Assembly: GCF_017347605.1 (NCBI RefSeq)
Contig: NZ_AP024484.1
Location: forward strand, 124,001-188,000
DNA from: Prevotella herbatica
GTDB taxonomy: Bacteria > Bacteroidota > Bacteroidia > Bacteroidales > Bacteroidaceae
Direction of reading: 5' to 3'
DNA length: 64,000 nucleotides
The notes under the pieces are model-generated. The model was not told the origin of the DNA, ran no database searches, and worked only from the letters and a program-made list of their open reading frames with translations. The translations under genes were made by a program, and so were the position numbers. This document shows, one piece after another, positions 1 to 9,155 of the stretch (the stretch's first letter is position 1; the number at the start of each line of letters is the position of its first letter).

Positions 1-86
1 AGCTTTAATTCTCCAAGTTTGCTTATTGCACCCCAACTCAAATCGCCAGGATTTAATCCATATCCATCTAATTCTACTATTTTCAT
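1..86 (-). CDS. D-2-hydroxyacid dehydrogenase, N-terminal fragment (glycerate dehydrogenase-like)
   Basis: Only the first 28 codons lie in the window; the gene runs off the left edge. The ATG is at 86 on the minus strand. The peptide begins MKIVELDGYGLNPGDLSW, which I recognise as the start of Bacteroidales D-2-hydroxyacid dehydrogenases (HprA/SerA-like NAD-dependent enzymes). No catalytic residue is visible, so substrate cannot be stated. It follows rarA by 29 bases on the same strand and may be cotranscribed with it. Confidence 0.7.
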   Translation of the reverse strand, partial: MKIVELDGYGLNPGDLSWGAISKLGELK

Positions 87-115
87 TTTTTCAATATATA
101 AATGTAAACTACATC

Positions 116-1387
116 TTATTTAAATCTATCATCCCAGCATTGATTCATCCAATTGTTGAGTTTTTCTTCAGCCGGACTATGTTGCCCTTTCCAGAAACTA
201 TCATCCTTCAAATCATCAGGAAGATACTGCTGTTCTGTGAAATGCCCAGGATAATCATGAGGGTATTTATAACCATCATGATAACCTAGTTCTGCCATAA
301 GTTTCGTAGGTGCATTGCGCAAATGCAAAGGCACAGGCAAATTACCAGTCTGCCTAACTTTTGCCAAAGCAGCATCCACACCAAGGTAGGCAGAATTACT
401 CTTCTGGCTTGTAGCAAGATAGACTGTTGCCTCGGCAAGCGGAATACGTCCTTCAGGCCAACCTATTTTCATAACAGCATCAAAAGCGGCATTGGCAAGA
501 AGAAGTGCATTAGGATTTGCTAGCCCAACATCCTCAGCTGCACTTATCACAAGTCTTCTAGCAATAAACTGCGGATCTTCTCCTCCCTCTATCATTCTTG
601 CTAACCAATACAATGCTGCATCAGGGTCACTACCACGAATACTTTTTATAAAAGCCGATATAATATCGTAGTGCATCTCTCCATCCTTATCATAAGCAAG
701 CGGATTAGATTGCAATCTGCTCTCTACAAGAGCATCAGTAATATCAATATCTGTATCATCGCCCGACTCCACCACAAGCTCTAAAATATTAAGAAGTTTA
801 CGAGCATCACCTCCACTGTATCTAAGTAGAGCCCCACTCTCTGTAAGCTTTATTTTTCGCTTGCAAAGTTCAACATCATTATTGATTGCCTTATGTACGA
901 GATTCACCAAATCATCTTTTTCAAGCGGTTTTAATACATACATCTGGCAACGAGAAAGCAAAGGACGGATAACCTCAAACGATGGATTTTCGGTAGTAGC
1001 CCCAATTAATGTAACTATTCCACGCTCCACTGCACCAAGAAGAGAATCCTGCTGCGACTTACTGAAACGATGTATCTCATCAATAAATAATATAGGAGAA
1101 GCAGAGCTGAAGAACCTTCCGTTTTTGGCCTTTTCAATAACCTCACGTACATCCTTAACCCCACTTGTTACCGCACTAAGGGTGTAAAATGGCGTATCAA
1201 GTTTGTGGGCTATAATCTGCGCAAGAGTAGTTTTACCTACTCCAGGCGGTCCCCATAATATAAACGATGATATCCTTCCGGAGTCTATCATCTTGCGCAA
1301 AACAGCGCCCTCTCCTACTAAATGCTTTTGTCCAACATAGTCGTCAAGAGAGCGTGGACGCATTCTTTCTGCTAATGGTTCACTCAT
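116..1387 (-). CDS. rarA: Replication-associated recombination protein A (RarA/MgsA AAA ATPase)
   Basis: AAA+ ATPase of the RarA/MgsA/WRNIP1 family, which acts at stalled replication forks. The 423-residue product has Walker A GPPGVGKTT near residue 47, Walker B LFIDEIHRF near residue 100, sensor motif GATTENPSFE, and the family's C-terminal oligomerisation region (ARRLVISAAEDVGLANP). I chose the ATG at 1387 (MSEPLAERMRP) because family members begin this way. An upstream in-frame start would add 25 unrelated hydrophobic residues. A consensus promoter lies at 1480-1510. The stop is 29 bases before the next minus-strand gene, a dehydrogenase. Confidence 0.95.
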   Translation of the reverse strand: MSEPLAERMRPRSLDDYVGQKHLVGEGAVLRKMIDSGRISSFILWGPPGVGKTTLAQIIAHKLDTPFYTLSAVTSGVKDVREVIEKAKNGRFFSSASPILFIDEIHRFSKSQQDSLLGAVERGIVTLIGATTENPSFEVIRPLLSRCQMYVLKPLEKDDLVNLVHKAINNDVELCKRKIKLTESGALLRYSGGDARKLLNILELVVESGDDTDIDITDALVESRLQSNPLAYDKDGEMHYDIISAFIKSIRGSDPDAALYWLARMIEGGEDPQFIARRLVISAAEDVGLANPNALLLANAAFDAVMKIGWPEGRIPLAEATVYLATSQKSNSAYLGVDAALAKVRQTGNLPVPLHLRNAPTKLMAELGYHDGYKYPHDYPGHFTEQQYLPDDLKDDSFWKGQHSPAEEKLNNWMNQCWDDRFK

Positions 1388-1444
1388 AATTATATGCAAA
1401 AATAAGGAATTAGTTGAATATAACAAAAAAATATAGGCTAAAAA

Positions 1445-1476
1445 TTTGTGAATATGATTCAAAGTATTTACTTTTG
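1445..1476 (+). promoter_or_regulatory. Promoter of the acidic hypothetical gene
   Basis: TTTG at 1445-1448, a 20-base spacer, and TACTTTTG at 1469-1476. This matches the Bacteroidetes -33/-7 pattern. The ATG it serves is at 1498. It faces the rarA promoter head-on. Confidence 0.7.
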
Positions 1477-1479
1477 CAG

Positions 1480-1510
1480 CAAAGATAAATTACACTTATG
1501 AAACAGCAAA
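1480..1510 (-). promoter_or_regulatory. Promoter of rarA
   Basis: On the minus strand, TTTG (1507-1510), a 19-base spacer, and TATCTTTG (1480-1487). The -33 box lies inside the first codons of the gene on the other strand. Predicted leader is about 86 nt to the rarA ATG at 1387. Confidence 0.7.
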
Positions 1511-2322
1511 AAGTTCTAACTTTCAAGACTCTAAATAAGAGCAACGTTTGGGATATACAGGAGAATGATGTCTATAGGATGTGGGAAGCTGCAGAAAAAG
1601 AAGCAGACCTAAAGGATAATGTGCGCAGATATACTGACATTATCAGAAGCGCATTCGAAATTGAAGAAATTAAAACAGATAATCCAATTGTTATTTCAAA
1701 ATATGAAGAACGCGGATTTAGAATAGGTTACGTAAAGGTTGACGAAAATACAAAAATGAAATGGGCTATAAAAAAACGCCCAATAATGAGAGTCACTGAC
1801 CTGACCTATGAAAACATTCGCCACATTTCAGCAACAAAGCTCCTAGAAGTCATCGACCGTAACTTCGGCGGTGGCTGGGATAGCCTTTCACAAAGCATTC
1901 AAGATATTATTGAAAGCGGTTTTGATATCAGCACTACTACATTGCCAAAAGACAGACTTAAGAAAGTCGGCGGAATGTATGATAAAAAAACGAAAGACGG
2001 ATTTGAAGTGCTTGAAATTCCAAAAGGCAATTGGGTTGAAGCTATTTTTGCTAAAGAAAAACCTGAGTTTGAAAAGCCTAAGACCAAGTTTGATTCAGAA
2101 GAAGATCTTGAAAAGGAAGAAGACGAGTTAGAAATTGAAGAAGAAAGAGAAAACGAAGATGAGGATGTTGTAGTTGAAGACCATTATAATGATCCTGACG
2201 AAGAAGATGATCTCTTTGATGAGGATAAACTTACAGAAGAGAGTTATCGCACGACTTACGATGCTGATCCAGAAGGACTCGATCTTGAGGCAACAGAAGT
2301 AACTGATGATGAAGATTTTTAA
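1498..2322 (+). CDS. Conserved hypothetical protein with acidic C-terminal tail
   Basis: 274 residues, family not recognised. Residues 1 to about 185 look globular, with mixed charge and no signal peptide or membrane segment, so the protein is probably cytoplasmic. From about residue 195 the chain is dominated by Glu and Asp in long runs, then ends in a more mixed acidic tail; this part is probably disordered. Acidic tails of this kind occur in DNA-mimic and nucleic-acid-associated proteins, but that is only an analogy. A consensus promoter precedes it and a strong terminator follows, so it is monocistronic. It is divergent from rarA. Confidence 0.8.
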   Translation: MKQQKVLTFKTLNKSNVWDIQENDVYRMWEAAEKEADLKDNVRRYTDIIRSAFEIEEIKTDNPIVISKYEERGFRIGYVKVDENTKMKWAIKKRPIMRVTDLTYENIRHISATKLLEVIDRNFGGGWDSLSQSIQDIIESGFDISTTTLPKDRLKKVGGMYDKKTKDGFEVLEIPKGNWVEAIFAKEKPEFEKPKTKFDSEEDLEKEEDELEIEEERENEDEDVVVEDHYNDPDEEDDLFDEDKLTEESYRTTYDADPEGLDLEATEVTDDEDF

Positions 2323-2338
2323 ATAAAAATTATATAAC

Positions 2339-2373
2339 CAAAAAGAGTTCATTTAACGATGAACTCTTTTTTT
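2339..2373 (+). terminator. Rho-independent terminator of the acidic hypothetical gene
   Basis: Stem aaaagagttcat / atgaactctttt (2341-2352 with 2359-2370), a six-base loop, and a T-run to 2373, directly after the stop at 2322. Confidence 0.85.
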
Positions 2374-2394
2374 GTGTCATGATTTTAAGCCATG

Positions 2395-3450
2395 TCCAAT
2401 ATATGATTAATATTTAGTTTTACGTATGATAATCTAAATATTTGGAGCTTAGATTTCTACATGACCATTTAAATTTTCAATATTTTGGGTGCTTTCCCTA
2501 CATTTTTTGGTATTTGTAGCTATGTTATCTATTTCTACTTATATAATGTACGTGCAGGCACACGCATACATTGGGTTTTGAAAAATATAAGCGTCGAAAT
2601 GTCAACTTACTGAATATCAATATTTTATCGACTAAATTCTCTAAATAAAGTGACAGTGATTTGACGGTCTAATTTCAAGTTTTGCATGCGTTTCTATATA
2701 GGAATAGTTACGTTTCTATATAGAAACGCAAACTTTTCTACGATGTTTTACCTCCTATTGCTCCGTAAAAAGCAGTGCATTTCATCGTAAAACGGACTGC
2801 AAAACATAGTAAAACGCATCAAATTACTTCGCAAAGTGCAATGTAATATAAGGGAAAATTTCACCCATATTTTACCGACGAATAACCATCACTTCATTCT
2901 ACCCGAAAAGAGTTCTAATAAATTGATACTCAATGGATAGATACTTCGACACTTGGTTTTACGAAAAAGTCAGAGTGCGCGTGCGCACACACGTGTCAAT
3001 ATATAGCATTAGTAATTAAAACTTTGGCTAACCATCTAACCTAATTCCCATTGCATGGACTAAAATTTTGCAGTATCTTTGCAGAGAATTCAGCGGAATT
3101 CGGCAGAACATTTAAACAAGCTTGAAAATTCTGATTCTGTTTACTGTATGCATTTACACATCCTCTGTCCCGCTGATGCAGTCAACAGTTCTTTGACAAA
3201 TTTACTCATACATTCCCCCCTTAAGCAACACAAAATAACGTAGCCTAATGTAGCTCAATCCTGCAAACTACGTTTTTGTCAAGGCCTCTGTTTATGATCT
3301 TTTTGAAGATATCGTAGTTTCGTTGCAAAATATAGAAAGGCATGGTAGACAGCCTAAATCTACTTAATTCAATAATCAGGAACAAATTAATATAGCATAA
3401 TCAAAAACACCGCTTATAGAAAACACTATGCTTTATTCAACTAATGGTCT
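2395..3450. repeat. Dispersed fold-back repeat, copy 1 (most diverged)
   Basis: This gene-free stretch between convergent genes is the first of three related elements. The well conserved core is about 2527-3206. It contains the palindrome cgtttctatatagaaacg at 2711-2728, four degenerate units related to ttcgtaaaacgcactgca (2759-2840), inverted arms ending in the cttcgacactt motif, a 22-base alternating purine-pyrimidine tract (2975-2996), a promoter at 3051-3081 and a boxA-like site at 3187-3198. The outer left arm (about 2395-2530) is collinear with the terminal repeat of copy 2 but clearly diverged. The right arm is barely recognisable, so the end points are approximate. No supported ORF. 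Confidence 0.8.
3051..3081 (+). promoter_or_regulatory. Conserved promoter inside repeat copy 1
   Basis: TTG at 3051-3053, 20 bases, TATCTTTG at 3074-3081. Same boxes and spacing occur in the other two copies. No ORF follows; a predicted transcript would run rightward through the boxA-like site at 3187-3198. Confidence 0.6.
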
Positions 3451-3456
3451 AACTAT

Positions 3457-3493
3457 AAAAAAAAGCCCCATCTGAAACAAATCAGATGGGGCT
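3457..3493 (-). terminator. Terminator of the ppiD-like gene
   Basis: Perfect 12-bp stem agccccatctga / tcagatggggct with a six-base loop. A T-run follows on the minus strand. It sits 23 bases after the stop at 3516. Confidence 0.9.
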
Positions 3494-3515
3494 AAACTGT
3501 GAATTCTCCTATAAT

Positions 3516-5657
3516 TTAGAAGAATAAATATCTGTTGTCTACAACGTTTGCCTTAATATAAAGCTCGTTCATGAAGTTTCCAGCATACTGCATTGTCTTC
3601 TGACGAAGTTTCTGTTCCATTGTCTTATCATCGAACTTAGCAGCACGATTAACTCTGTTTACAACCTGGAATACATAAACACCGGCATTACCCTTTACAG
3701 GCTTACTAGAGAACTTACCTTTTGCAGTAGCAGCAACAGCGCCACTAACAGCAGGTTCACTTGCACCAGTCAAAGAAACAAATACAGGAGCGGCGAAAGT
3801 AACCTGACTTACAGTAGCAACACGTGCACCTTTAGCCTTAGCAGCACCTATATTCTTTACACCATTTGCCTTAGCCATAAGCATCTCTGCCTTCTTATCC
3901 TTCATTACTTCAGCCTTAACCATCTCCTTTACACGAGGATCGTCAAGTGAGCGATAACCGATTTCATGAATCTTTGTTAAGGCGACGATAAGCAGATGAT
4001 CATTATCACCACACTCATACATTGGAGAAATAGCACCTTCCTTAGCATCAAACAACCACTTCAAAGCCTCACGTGTTCCGTGAATATTTGCAAGATAGTG
4101 AGTTGATGTTGTTACATCTGAAGCTTCTTGAACTCTATAACCATATTTTGCAGCATTATTAAGAATATCGCCAGCATTCTGATTTGCACTAACAAAAGAA
4201 GCAAATTTATTATATGCAGAGCTATAAGAATCTCTTGAGAATTCAATATTCTTTTTGATTACGGCAGCTGTATACTTATCAGTCATTCCCTTGCGGTCAA
4301 GAACCTGAAGAATGATATTACCTTGAGTAAGAGCAATATTCTTGGTCTCGTTGGCAGCCATCGTATTAAGACTATTGATATAATTCTTTGTATCATTGTC
4401 CATAGAAGGAGCACTCTGATACTGCTGAGTAGTCATCCAAGTCTTCTGACCTTCCTGACGATACTTCTTAGCGATAGCTTCAAAATCAGCACCACTCTTT
4501 AAAGCTGTATAAACTGAATCAGCTGTCTTGTGGGCTGCTGCTGGAGTTACACCACCAATCTGAATCTGTCTGTACTGAATAGAATCAGGAAGCTGCTGTT
4601 TAGCTATAAGACGAACAATATTAAGAGAGTTGTCAGCTTTATCCTCAAATACACCTGTTGTTTGGCCAACAGTCATAGTTGCTAGTTTAGCTGCGATATC
4701 AGATGGGAACGCTGTTTTGCCAACAGGAATACCCAAATAATTGATAGAAGAAGTACTCTTGCGAACTACAACGGCAGGATCTGTAGCTGTAGCCAAATCC
4801 TTAGCATAACCAGCAAACTGATTCTGCAAAGCCATACGATCTGCAGCAGAGGCCTTAACCTGAACATCAACATACTTGATATCACGGCTCTCAACATACT
4901 GTTGGAAACGAGGTTTCAATTCATTGTATTTAGCCTTCAAATCATCATCTGTAATCTTAACCTTATCGTCCTGAATAGTACTATAAGAGAAAGCAGCAAG
5001 CTGAATCTGACTTTCCTCATTTTCATCTTTGAAAGCCATCTTTGCCTCAACAGGATTAGAAAGGAAACAATGAGAAAGAAGACCTTGATACTTCTGAGCA
5101 AGAGTCTGCTGACGAAGTGTCTTCTCTATGAAAGTCCAATACTTGTAGATTGTCTCATACTGCTGTACAGCCTGTGGGTTTGTATTCTTCTGAGAATCAT
5201 ACTCAGCAAGGAACTTCTGCAATGCATTTGCATCGAAACGTCCAGTCTGCTGATTTACGAAAGGAGTTTGAAGAAGCATTGGGTTTGTACCCTCTTTAAG
5301 AATATTCTGCATTTCTGCATCAGTAACCTTAAGTCCAAGCTTCTTAGCTTCATTCTCTACAATTTTTGACTGAACGTAAGTATTCCAAACCATGTCTTTA
5401 ACCTGATTCAGTTGTTCGTCGTTAAGAGACTGCGTGCCTTGTTGCATCTTAATAACATCGCTGTACTCATCAACGAGTTTCTGGAAGTCGTTAACATTAA
5501 CTTTTTCTCCCAAAACTTCACCAACTTGCTGGCGGTCGTTGTTACGAGAAGACTCACAAGAACGGAAAGCCTCTTCGGCGATGAATGCAAAAAGACCGAA
5601 ACCGATGATACACATCAGTATGACGCCTTTGCTTCTAATTTTTCCTAATGCTGCCAT
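3516..5657 (-). CDS. SurA/PpiD-type periplasmic foldase (peptidylprolyl isomerase)
   Basis: 713 residues. The N-terminus (MAALGKIRSKG, then a hydrophobic segment at about 11-30) anchors the protein in the inner membrane with the rest in the periplasm. Residues about 35-260 match a SurA/PpiD chaperone-like N-terminal domain. A parvulin-like segment starts near residue 358 (QYRQIQIGG, then SGADFEAIAKKY) and is degenerate. The family helps fold secreted and outer-membrane proteins. A TATTTTTG box at 5721-5728 suggests its own promoter in the 138-base gap after the CorC-like gene. The cluster context (LptC, barrel protein) fits envelope biogenesis. Isomerase activity is uncertain; a chaperone role is more likely. 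Confidence 0.88.
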   Translation of the reverse strand: MAALGKIRSKGVILMCIIGFGLFAFIAEEAFRSCESSRNNDRQQVGEVLGEKVNVNDFQKLVDEYSDVIKMQQGTQSLNDEQLNQVKDMVWNTYVQSKIVENEAKKLGLKVTDAEMQNILKEGTNPMLLQTPFVNQQTGRFDANALQKFLAEYDSQKNTNPQAVQQYETIYKYWTFIEKTLRQQTLAQKYQGLLSHCFLSNPVEAKMAFKDENEESQIQLAAFSYSTIQDDKVKITDDDLKAKYNELKPRFQQYVESRDIKYVDVQVKASAADRMALQNQFAGYAKDLATATDPAVVVRKSTSSINYLGIPVGKTAFPSDIAAKLATMTVGQTTGVFEDKADNSLNIVRLIAKQQLPDSIQYRQIQIGGVTPAAAHKTADSVYTALKSGADFEAIAKKYRQEGQKTWMTTQQYQSAPSMDNDTKNYINSLNTMAANETKNIALTQGNIILQVLDRKGMTDKYTAAVIKKNIEFSRDSYSSAYNKFASFVSANQNAGDILNNAAKYGYRVQEASDVTTSTHYLANIHGTREALKWLFDAKEGAISPMYECGDNDHLLIVALTKIHEIGYRSLDDPRVKEMVKAEVMKDKKAEMLMAKANGVKNIGAAKAKGARVATVSQVTFAAPVFVSLTGASEPAVSGAVAATAKGKFSSKPVKGNAGVYVFQVVNRVNRAAKFDDKTMEQKLRQKTMQYAGNFMNELYIKANVVDNRYLFF

Positions 5658-5795
5658 TACTTTAAATTTGTTTTTATTTTTAGTTATTTTATATTCTTTA
5701 CTTTATACTCAAAGTGCCTACAAAAATAACAATAAAATAGCAAACGACCCAATTTTTCATGTAAAATTTGTAGATTAAGGTGCTTTTTCACAGTG

Positions 5796-7070
5796 TTATC
5801 TATTGATATTCAATTTAACGAGTTCAATCTTTGTCATTGTACCCTTTACGATTTTAAAAGAGAATTCCCCTATTTTTATCACTTCATTAAGTTTTGGGAA
5901 GCTCTGATAATGATATAGAATGAAACCGCCGACAGTTTTGTATTCCTCACTTTCGGGTATTTTTAAGTCAAACATCTCGTTAACTTTCTCAATTTCAAGC
6001 CTTGCAGAAAGCATGTATTCGCTTTCAGCTATCTTTTGTGCAATATATTTATTGCTATCATGTTCGTCCTCTATATCTCCGAAAATTTCTTCCACAATAT
6101 CTTCAAGTGACACAATACCACTTGTTCCACCAAATTCATCAACGACAATTCCAAGACTTCTCTTATCATGAAGGAAAATTTTCATCAACTTTCGGGCAGT
6201 CATTGTTTCTGGCACAAATGGCATTTTACATATTGATGTATGCCAATCAGCCGTGGTATTACGAAACATTTCAGACGAATGTATGTAACCTTCAATATGG
6301 TCTATATCATCATGATAGACAATAATTTTACTATTGCCACTCTCAATGAATTTCTGCATCAAATCTTCTTTAGAACTATCGTATTCCACGGCATTTATTT
6401 CTGTTCGCGGAATCATGCAATCTCTGACCTTAGTATCCGAGAATTCCAATGCATTCTGAAATATCTTTACCTCGTCTTCAACATCATCCTCATTCTTTGC
6501 ATTATCTATACTTGACTGAACAAGGTAATCAAGATCAACCTTAGAAAATTCATCTCCACCCTGCTCTTTTTTAAGTTTTACTCCCAAAACATGCAAAATA
6601 GTTTTTGACAAAAATGTAGTAAAACGACTTATAGGCCAAAGCAAGACATAAAACAAATAAGCTAAAGGTGAAAAGAATTTCAACGATCTGTTTGGATTAC
6701 TTTTAAAAAGAGTCTTTGGAAGAAACTCTCCTGTGAACAAAACTATAAGAGTTGACAATACAGTATCAGCAGTAACTGTGAAAGTTGCATCCATTCCATA
6801 AAATATCGTTGTATTAAATAGCTTGGCAATCATTATACCATACACAACTAGAACAATATTATTGCCGACAAGCATTGTACTGACAAAGTCGTTTGGATGC
6901 CTATAAAACAAGTCTATAATACGAGTAGATAGATCATTTTTCTCCTTATCCATCTCAAACAACATTCGATTGCCCGATACGAAGGCGATCTCCATGCCTG
7001 AGAAGAATGCAGATAAGAGCATCGTTATAAATATGCTCAATATTAGCAATATGTCTACATTTTCTGCCAT
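5796..7070 (-). CDS. CNNM/CorC-HlyC family membrane protein with CBS domains
   Basis: 424 residues. The N-terminal half is a DUF21/CNNM membrane domain: hydrophobic segments near residues 8-28, 60-85, 95-115 and 130-150, with the family motif SAFFSGMEIAFVS. Residues about 205-330 form a CBS pair (KVRDCMIPRTEINAVE; DEFGGTSGIVSLEDIVEEIFG). The C-terminal 75 residues are a CorC/HlyC domain. Family members are linked to Mg/Co ion transport or export; the relative GldE is tied to gliding in other Bacteroidetes, but nothing here shows motility. The start is 3 bases after the lptC stop, so the two are cotranscribed. Confidence 0.9.
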   Translation of the reverse strand: MAENVDILLILSIFITMLLSAFFSGMEIAFVSGNRMLFEMDKEKNDLSTRIIDLFYRHPNDFVSTMLVGNNIVLVVYGIMIAKLFNTTIFYGMDATFTVTADTVLSTLIVLFTGEFLPKTLFKSNPNRSLKFFSPLAYLFYVLLWPISRFTTFLSKTILHVLGVKLKKEQGGDEFSKVDLDYLVQSSIDNAKNEDDVEDEVKIFQNALEFSDTKVRDCMIPRTEINAVEYDSSKEDLMQKFIESGNSKIIVYHDDIDHIEGYIHSSEMFRNTTADWHTSICKMPFVPETMTARKLMKIFLHDKRSLGIVVDEFGGTSGIVSLEDIVEEIFGDIEDEHDSNKYIAQKIAESEYMLSARLEIEKVNEMFDLKIPESEEYKTVGGFILYHYQSFPKLNEVIKIGEFSFKIVKGTMTKIELVKLNINR

Positions 7071-7073
7071 TAT

Positions 7074-7751
7074 TTAATGCATCAAAGGTATTGACGTATT
7101 TCTACGCTGCGGTGTTGCAAGCGGATGCTGTGCCTTCATTATTGAATCCTGTGCTTTACGCGCAGAATCAGTGTTGGCTCCAGGTGTCGCACTTCCATCA
7201 TTACTGAAATCATTTTTCTCGAATGATCCTCTTGTATTTGTAACTATATATTTCGTCATTTTCTCGTCACTACGGAAGAAACTTCCCTGCAGGGTACGTT
7301 CCTTTGTTATGAGTTTAGAGAATACGTAAGAATAAAGTTCGTGTTTGTTTTCATCCCAGAAAAGCTGCTGACTTGAAAAGCGAATTCCATCTTTAGTCAA
7401 TATTCTAACTCGTGAACGGAGTTCCCATAGTTTTATCTGATCATAATAATAAGCTGTATCACACTGAATATAAGACTGAACATGAAATTTTGCATCAAAC
7501 TGTTCCAGAAAAACGCCCTTCTTAAATAACCAACGTGACGGATGAAGATTTGTATTTATCTCCCACTCCTCGGTTATAATTCTATATTTTGCAACTCCCG
7601 AATCAGAAATAAGAGTGTTGACTCCATAACTTGTCATAACAGCTACAGAATCACGTGCATGAATAGCCGGTGCTGTATGCTCATGCTGCTCCTCGCATGA
7701 AACGAAGAACAGCAATGCCGACAATAATATAATTGATGATATTGATTTCAA
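7074..7751 (-). CDS. lptC: LptC-like LPS transport periplasmic protein (lipoprotein)
   Basis: 225 residues from a TTG start at 7751, which gives the lipoprotein signal MKSISSIILLSALLFFVSC. A second TTG at 7790, overlapping the upstream gene by 23 bases, would add 13 residues; no ATG is available in this part. The body (about 45-200) matches the LptC/OstA-like beta-jellyroll pattern, for example RITTEEW-like strand, ERTLQGSFFRSDEKMTKY and NTRGSF. LptC couples the LptBFG exporter to LptA in LPS transport. The Ala/Gln/Arg-rich tail is probably flexible. It lies between a barrel protein and the CNNM protein, an order I recognise from other Bacteroidales. Confidence 0.85.
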   Translation of the reverse strand: MKSISSIILLSALLFFVSCEEQHEHTAPAIHARDSVAVMTSYGVNTLISDSGVAKYRIITEEWEINTNLHPSRWLFKKGVFLEQFDAKFHVQSYIQCDTAYYYDQIKLWELRSRVRILTKDGIRFSSQQLFWDENKHELYSYVFSKLITKERTLQGSFFRSDEKMTKYIVTNTRGSFEKNDFSNDGSATPGANTDSARKAQDSIMKAQHPLATPQRRNTSIPLMH

Positions 7752-7767
7752 TTGTGTGTATGGAATT

Positions 7768-9069
7768 TTACTGAACCTTCCACTTAGCAAACCAACGCTC
7801 GTTAAAGGTTAATCCTATATTAATACGAAACGTATTTTCCTTTATGAGTCCAACAGCTTCCTGTCTTGTCCAAGAACCACTAATATTTAGATAAGAACGA
7901 TTGTTCCATCCATTAATAATAGGAATTCCAAAACCAGCACTCACTCCGTATTCTTTAGGACCGTCCTTTCCGTTAATCTTATAATAAGGTGTAGCATAAG
8001 ATGCACCAATATTGTATCTTACATGATCCATAAAATGGCGTCCATTTTCATTTGGACAGTAAGTTGCTCCAACAATAAATTTTTGACGATTCTTGTAAAC
8101 ACCATTAACTAGTTCATAGTTTTGCTTACCATCAGATGACAGTGTTGACATAGGATAACCAATACCACTATATTTCATAAGAGAATAATCTAAGCCTAAC
8201 TTAAGTTTATTAGCATGATTATACATTAAGCCTGCTCCGTATGTAGAAGGTATTGAAAGTCCGTTAGAAATTGATATTGCTGTAGTATCAGACACACCAG
8301 TACTAGAATTTCGAGATATAATCTGGCATTTCGGATCAGCACTTATCTTATGACCATAACCATAAGTAAGACCTAGAGTTAAATTATCATTGTGGTTTAT
8401 CTTGGCTGTGTATTGCAAGCCTAAGTCTAGTTTATAATTATTAACTGTGGCAGTATAATATTTAGAAAGGGTATTAATATAAGCATTGCTATATGAATTA
8501 ATAACAGAACGATCGTTGCTTCCCCACAGATAACCAATATTAAAACCAAAAGACAAGCCCTTTAGAGGTTCCCAGCCAGCACCAAGATATACCTGATGAA
8601 GACCACCTGTTCCACTATATGTGTTTGTATATGTTGTTGGGCTTGAAGATGCATCTAGTTTACCCGTAGAAGAATAATTGTAACCAACATTAGTATAAGG
8701 CAAAACACCAAAGCTAACGCCTAAACGCTTTGCAAGATGAAATCCTGCAACAACATAGTCAAGATCCGCATTGCTAGCATTTTTCTTAACTCCATTTTCT
8801 TGGAAATTCGTTACTTGTCCAGAGAATCCCACATCAAAAATGAAAGACAAGGAATCTATTGACGCATATGAAGCTGGGTTAAGAGTATTTATCTGATTAT
8901 GCTCATGAAAACCTAAGCCCAGCCCGTTCATACTTCGGCTGAACCCAGTTCCATTATCAGATAAAACACCAAGACCATACTGGCTATATGGTGAATTCGT
9001 GCCACTTTGGGCTAAAGCTGTTGATGAAAATAAAGCCATCAAAGCAGCGCACAATATTAGTTTTTTCAT
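7768..9069 (-). CDS. Outer-membrane beta-barrel protein, OmpP1/FadL-like
   Basis: 433 residues with a clear signal peptide (MKKLILCAALMALFSSTALA). The rest alternates polar and hydrophobic residues with many aromatic strand ends, as in a beta-barrel. The early motif NSPYSQYGLGVL and the NPASYASIDSLSF segment are typical of Bacteroidales barrel proteins resembling OmpP1/FadL transporters. The substrate is unknown. It leads the cluster barrel-lptC-CNNM; a TAATTTTG box lies at 9091-9098, 21 bases upstream of the ATG. Confidence 0.8.
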   Translation of the reverse strand: MKKLILCAALMALFSSTALAQSGTNSPYSQYGLGVLSDNGTGFSRSMNGLGLGFHEHNQINTLNPASYASIDSLSFIFDVGFSGQVTNFQENGVKKNASNADLDYVVAGFHLAKRLGVSFGVLPYTNVGYNYSSTGKLDASSSPTTYTNTYSGTGGLHQVYLGAGWEPLKGLSFGFNIGYLWGSNDRSVINSYSNAYINTLSKYYTATVNNYKLDLGLQYTAKINHNDNLTLGLTYGYGHKISADPKCQIISRNSSTGVSDTTAISISNGLSIPSTYGAGLMYNHANKLKLGLDYSLMKYSGIGYPMSTLSSDGKQNYELVNGVYKNRQKFIVGATYCPNENGRHFMDHVRYNIGASYATPYYKINGKDGPKEYGVSAGFGIPIINGWNNRSYLNISGSWTRQEAVGLIKENTFRINIGLTFNERWFAKWKVQ

Positions 9070-9143
9070 ATTTTTCTAAATAATCGCTTGCAAAATTATC
9101 AAAAAAAATAGAAATAAATGCACGTTAAGTCAGAAATATAAGT

Positions 9144-9151
9144 TATTTTTG
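9144..9151 (+). promoter_or_regulatory. -7 box directly before the DUF4105 gene
   Basis: TATTTTTG ends four bases before the GTG start at 9156. There is no good -33 box. If used, transcription would begin at or inside the start codon. Confidence 0.45.
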
Positions 9152-9155
9152 CATC

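Noticed and set aside
2300..3500. CRISPR array in the repeat-rich gaps
   Set aside because: The short repeats are degenerate and adjacent, with no regular spacers and no cas genes.
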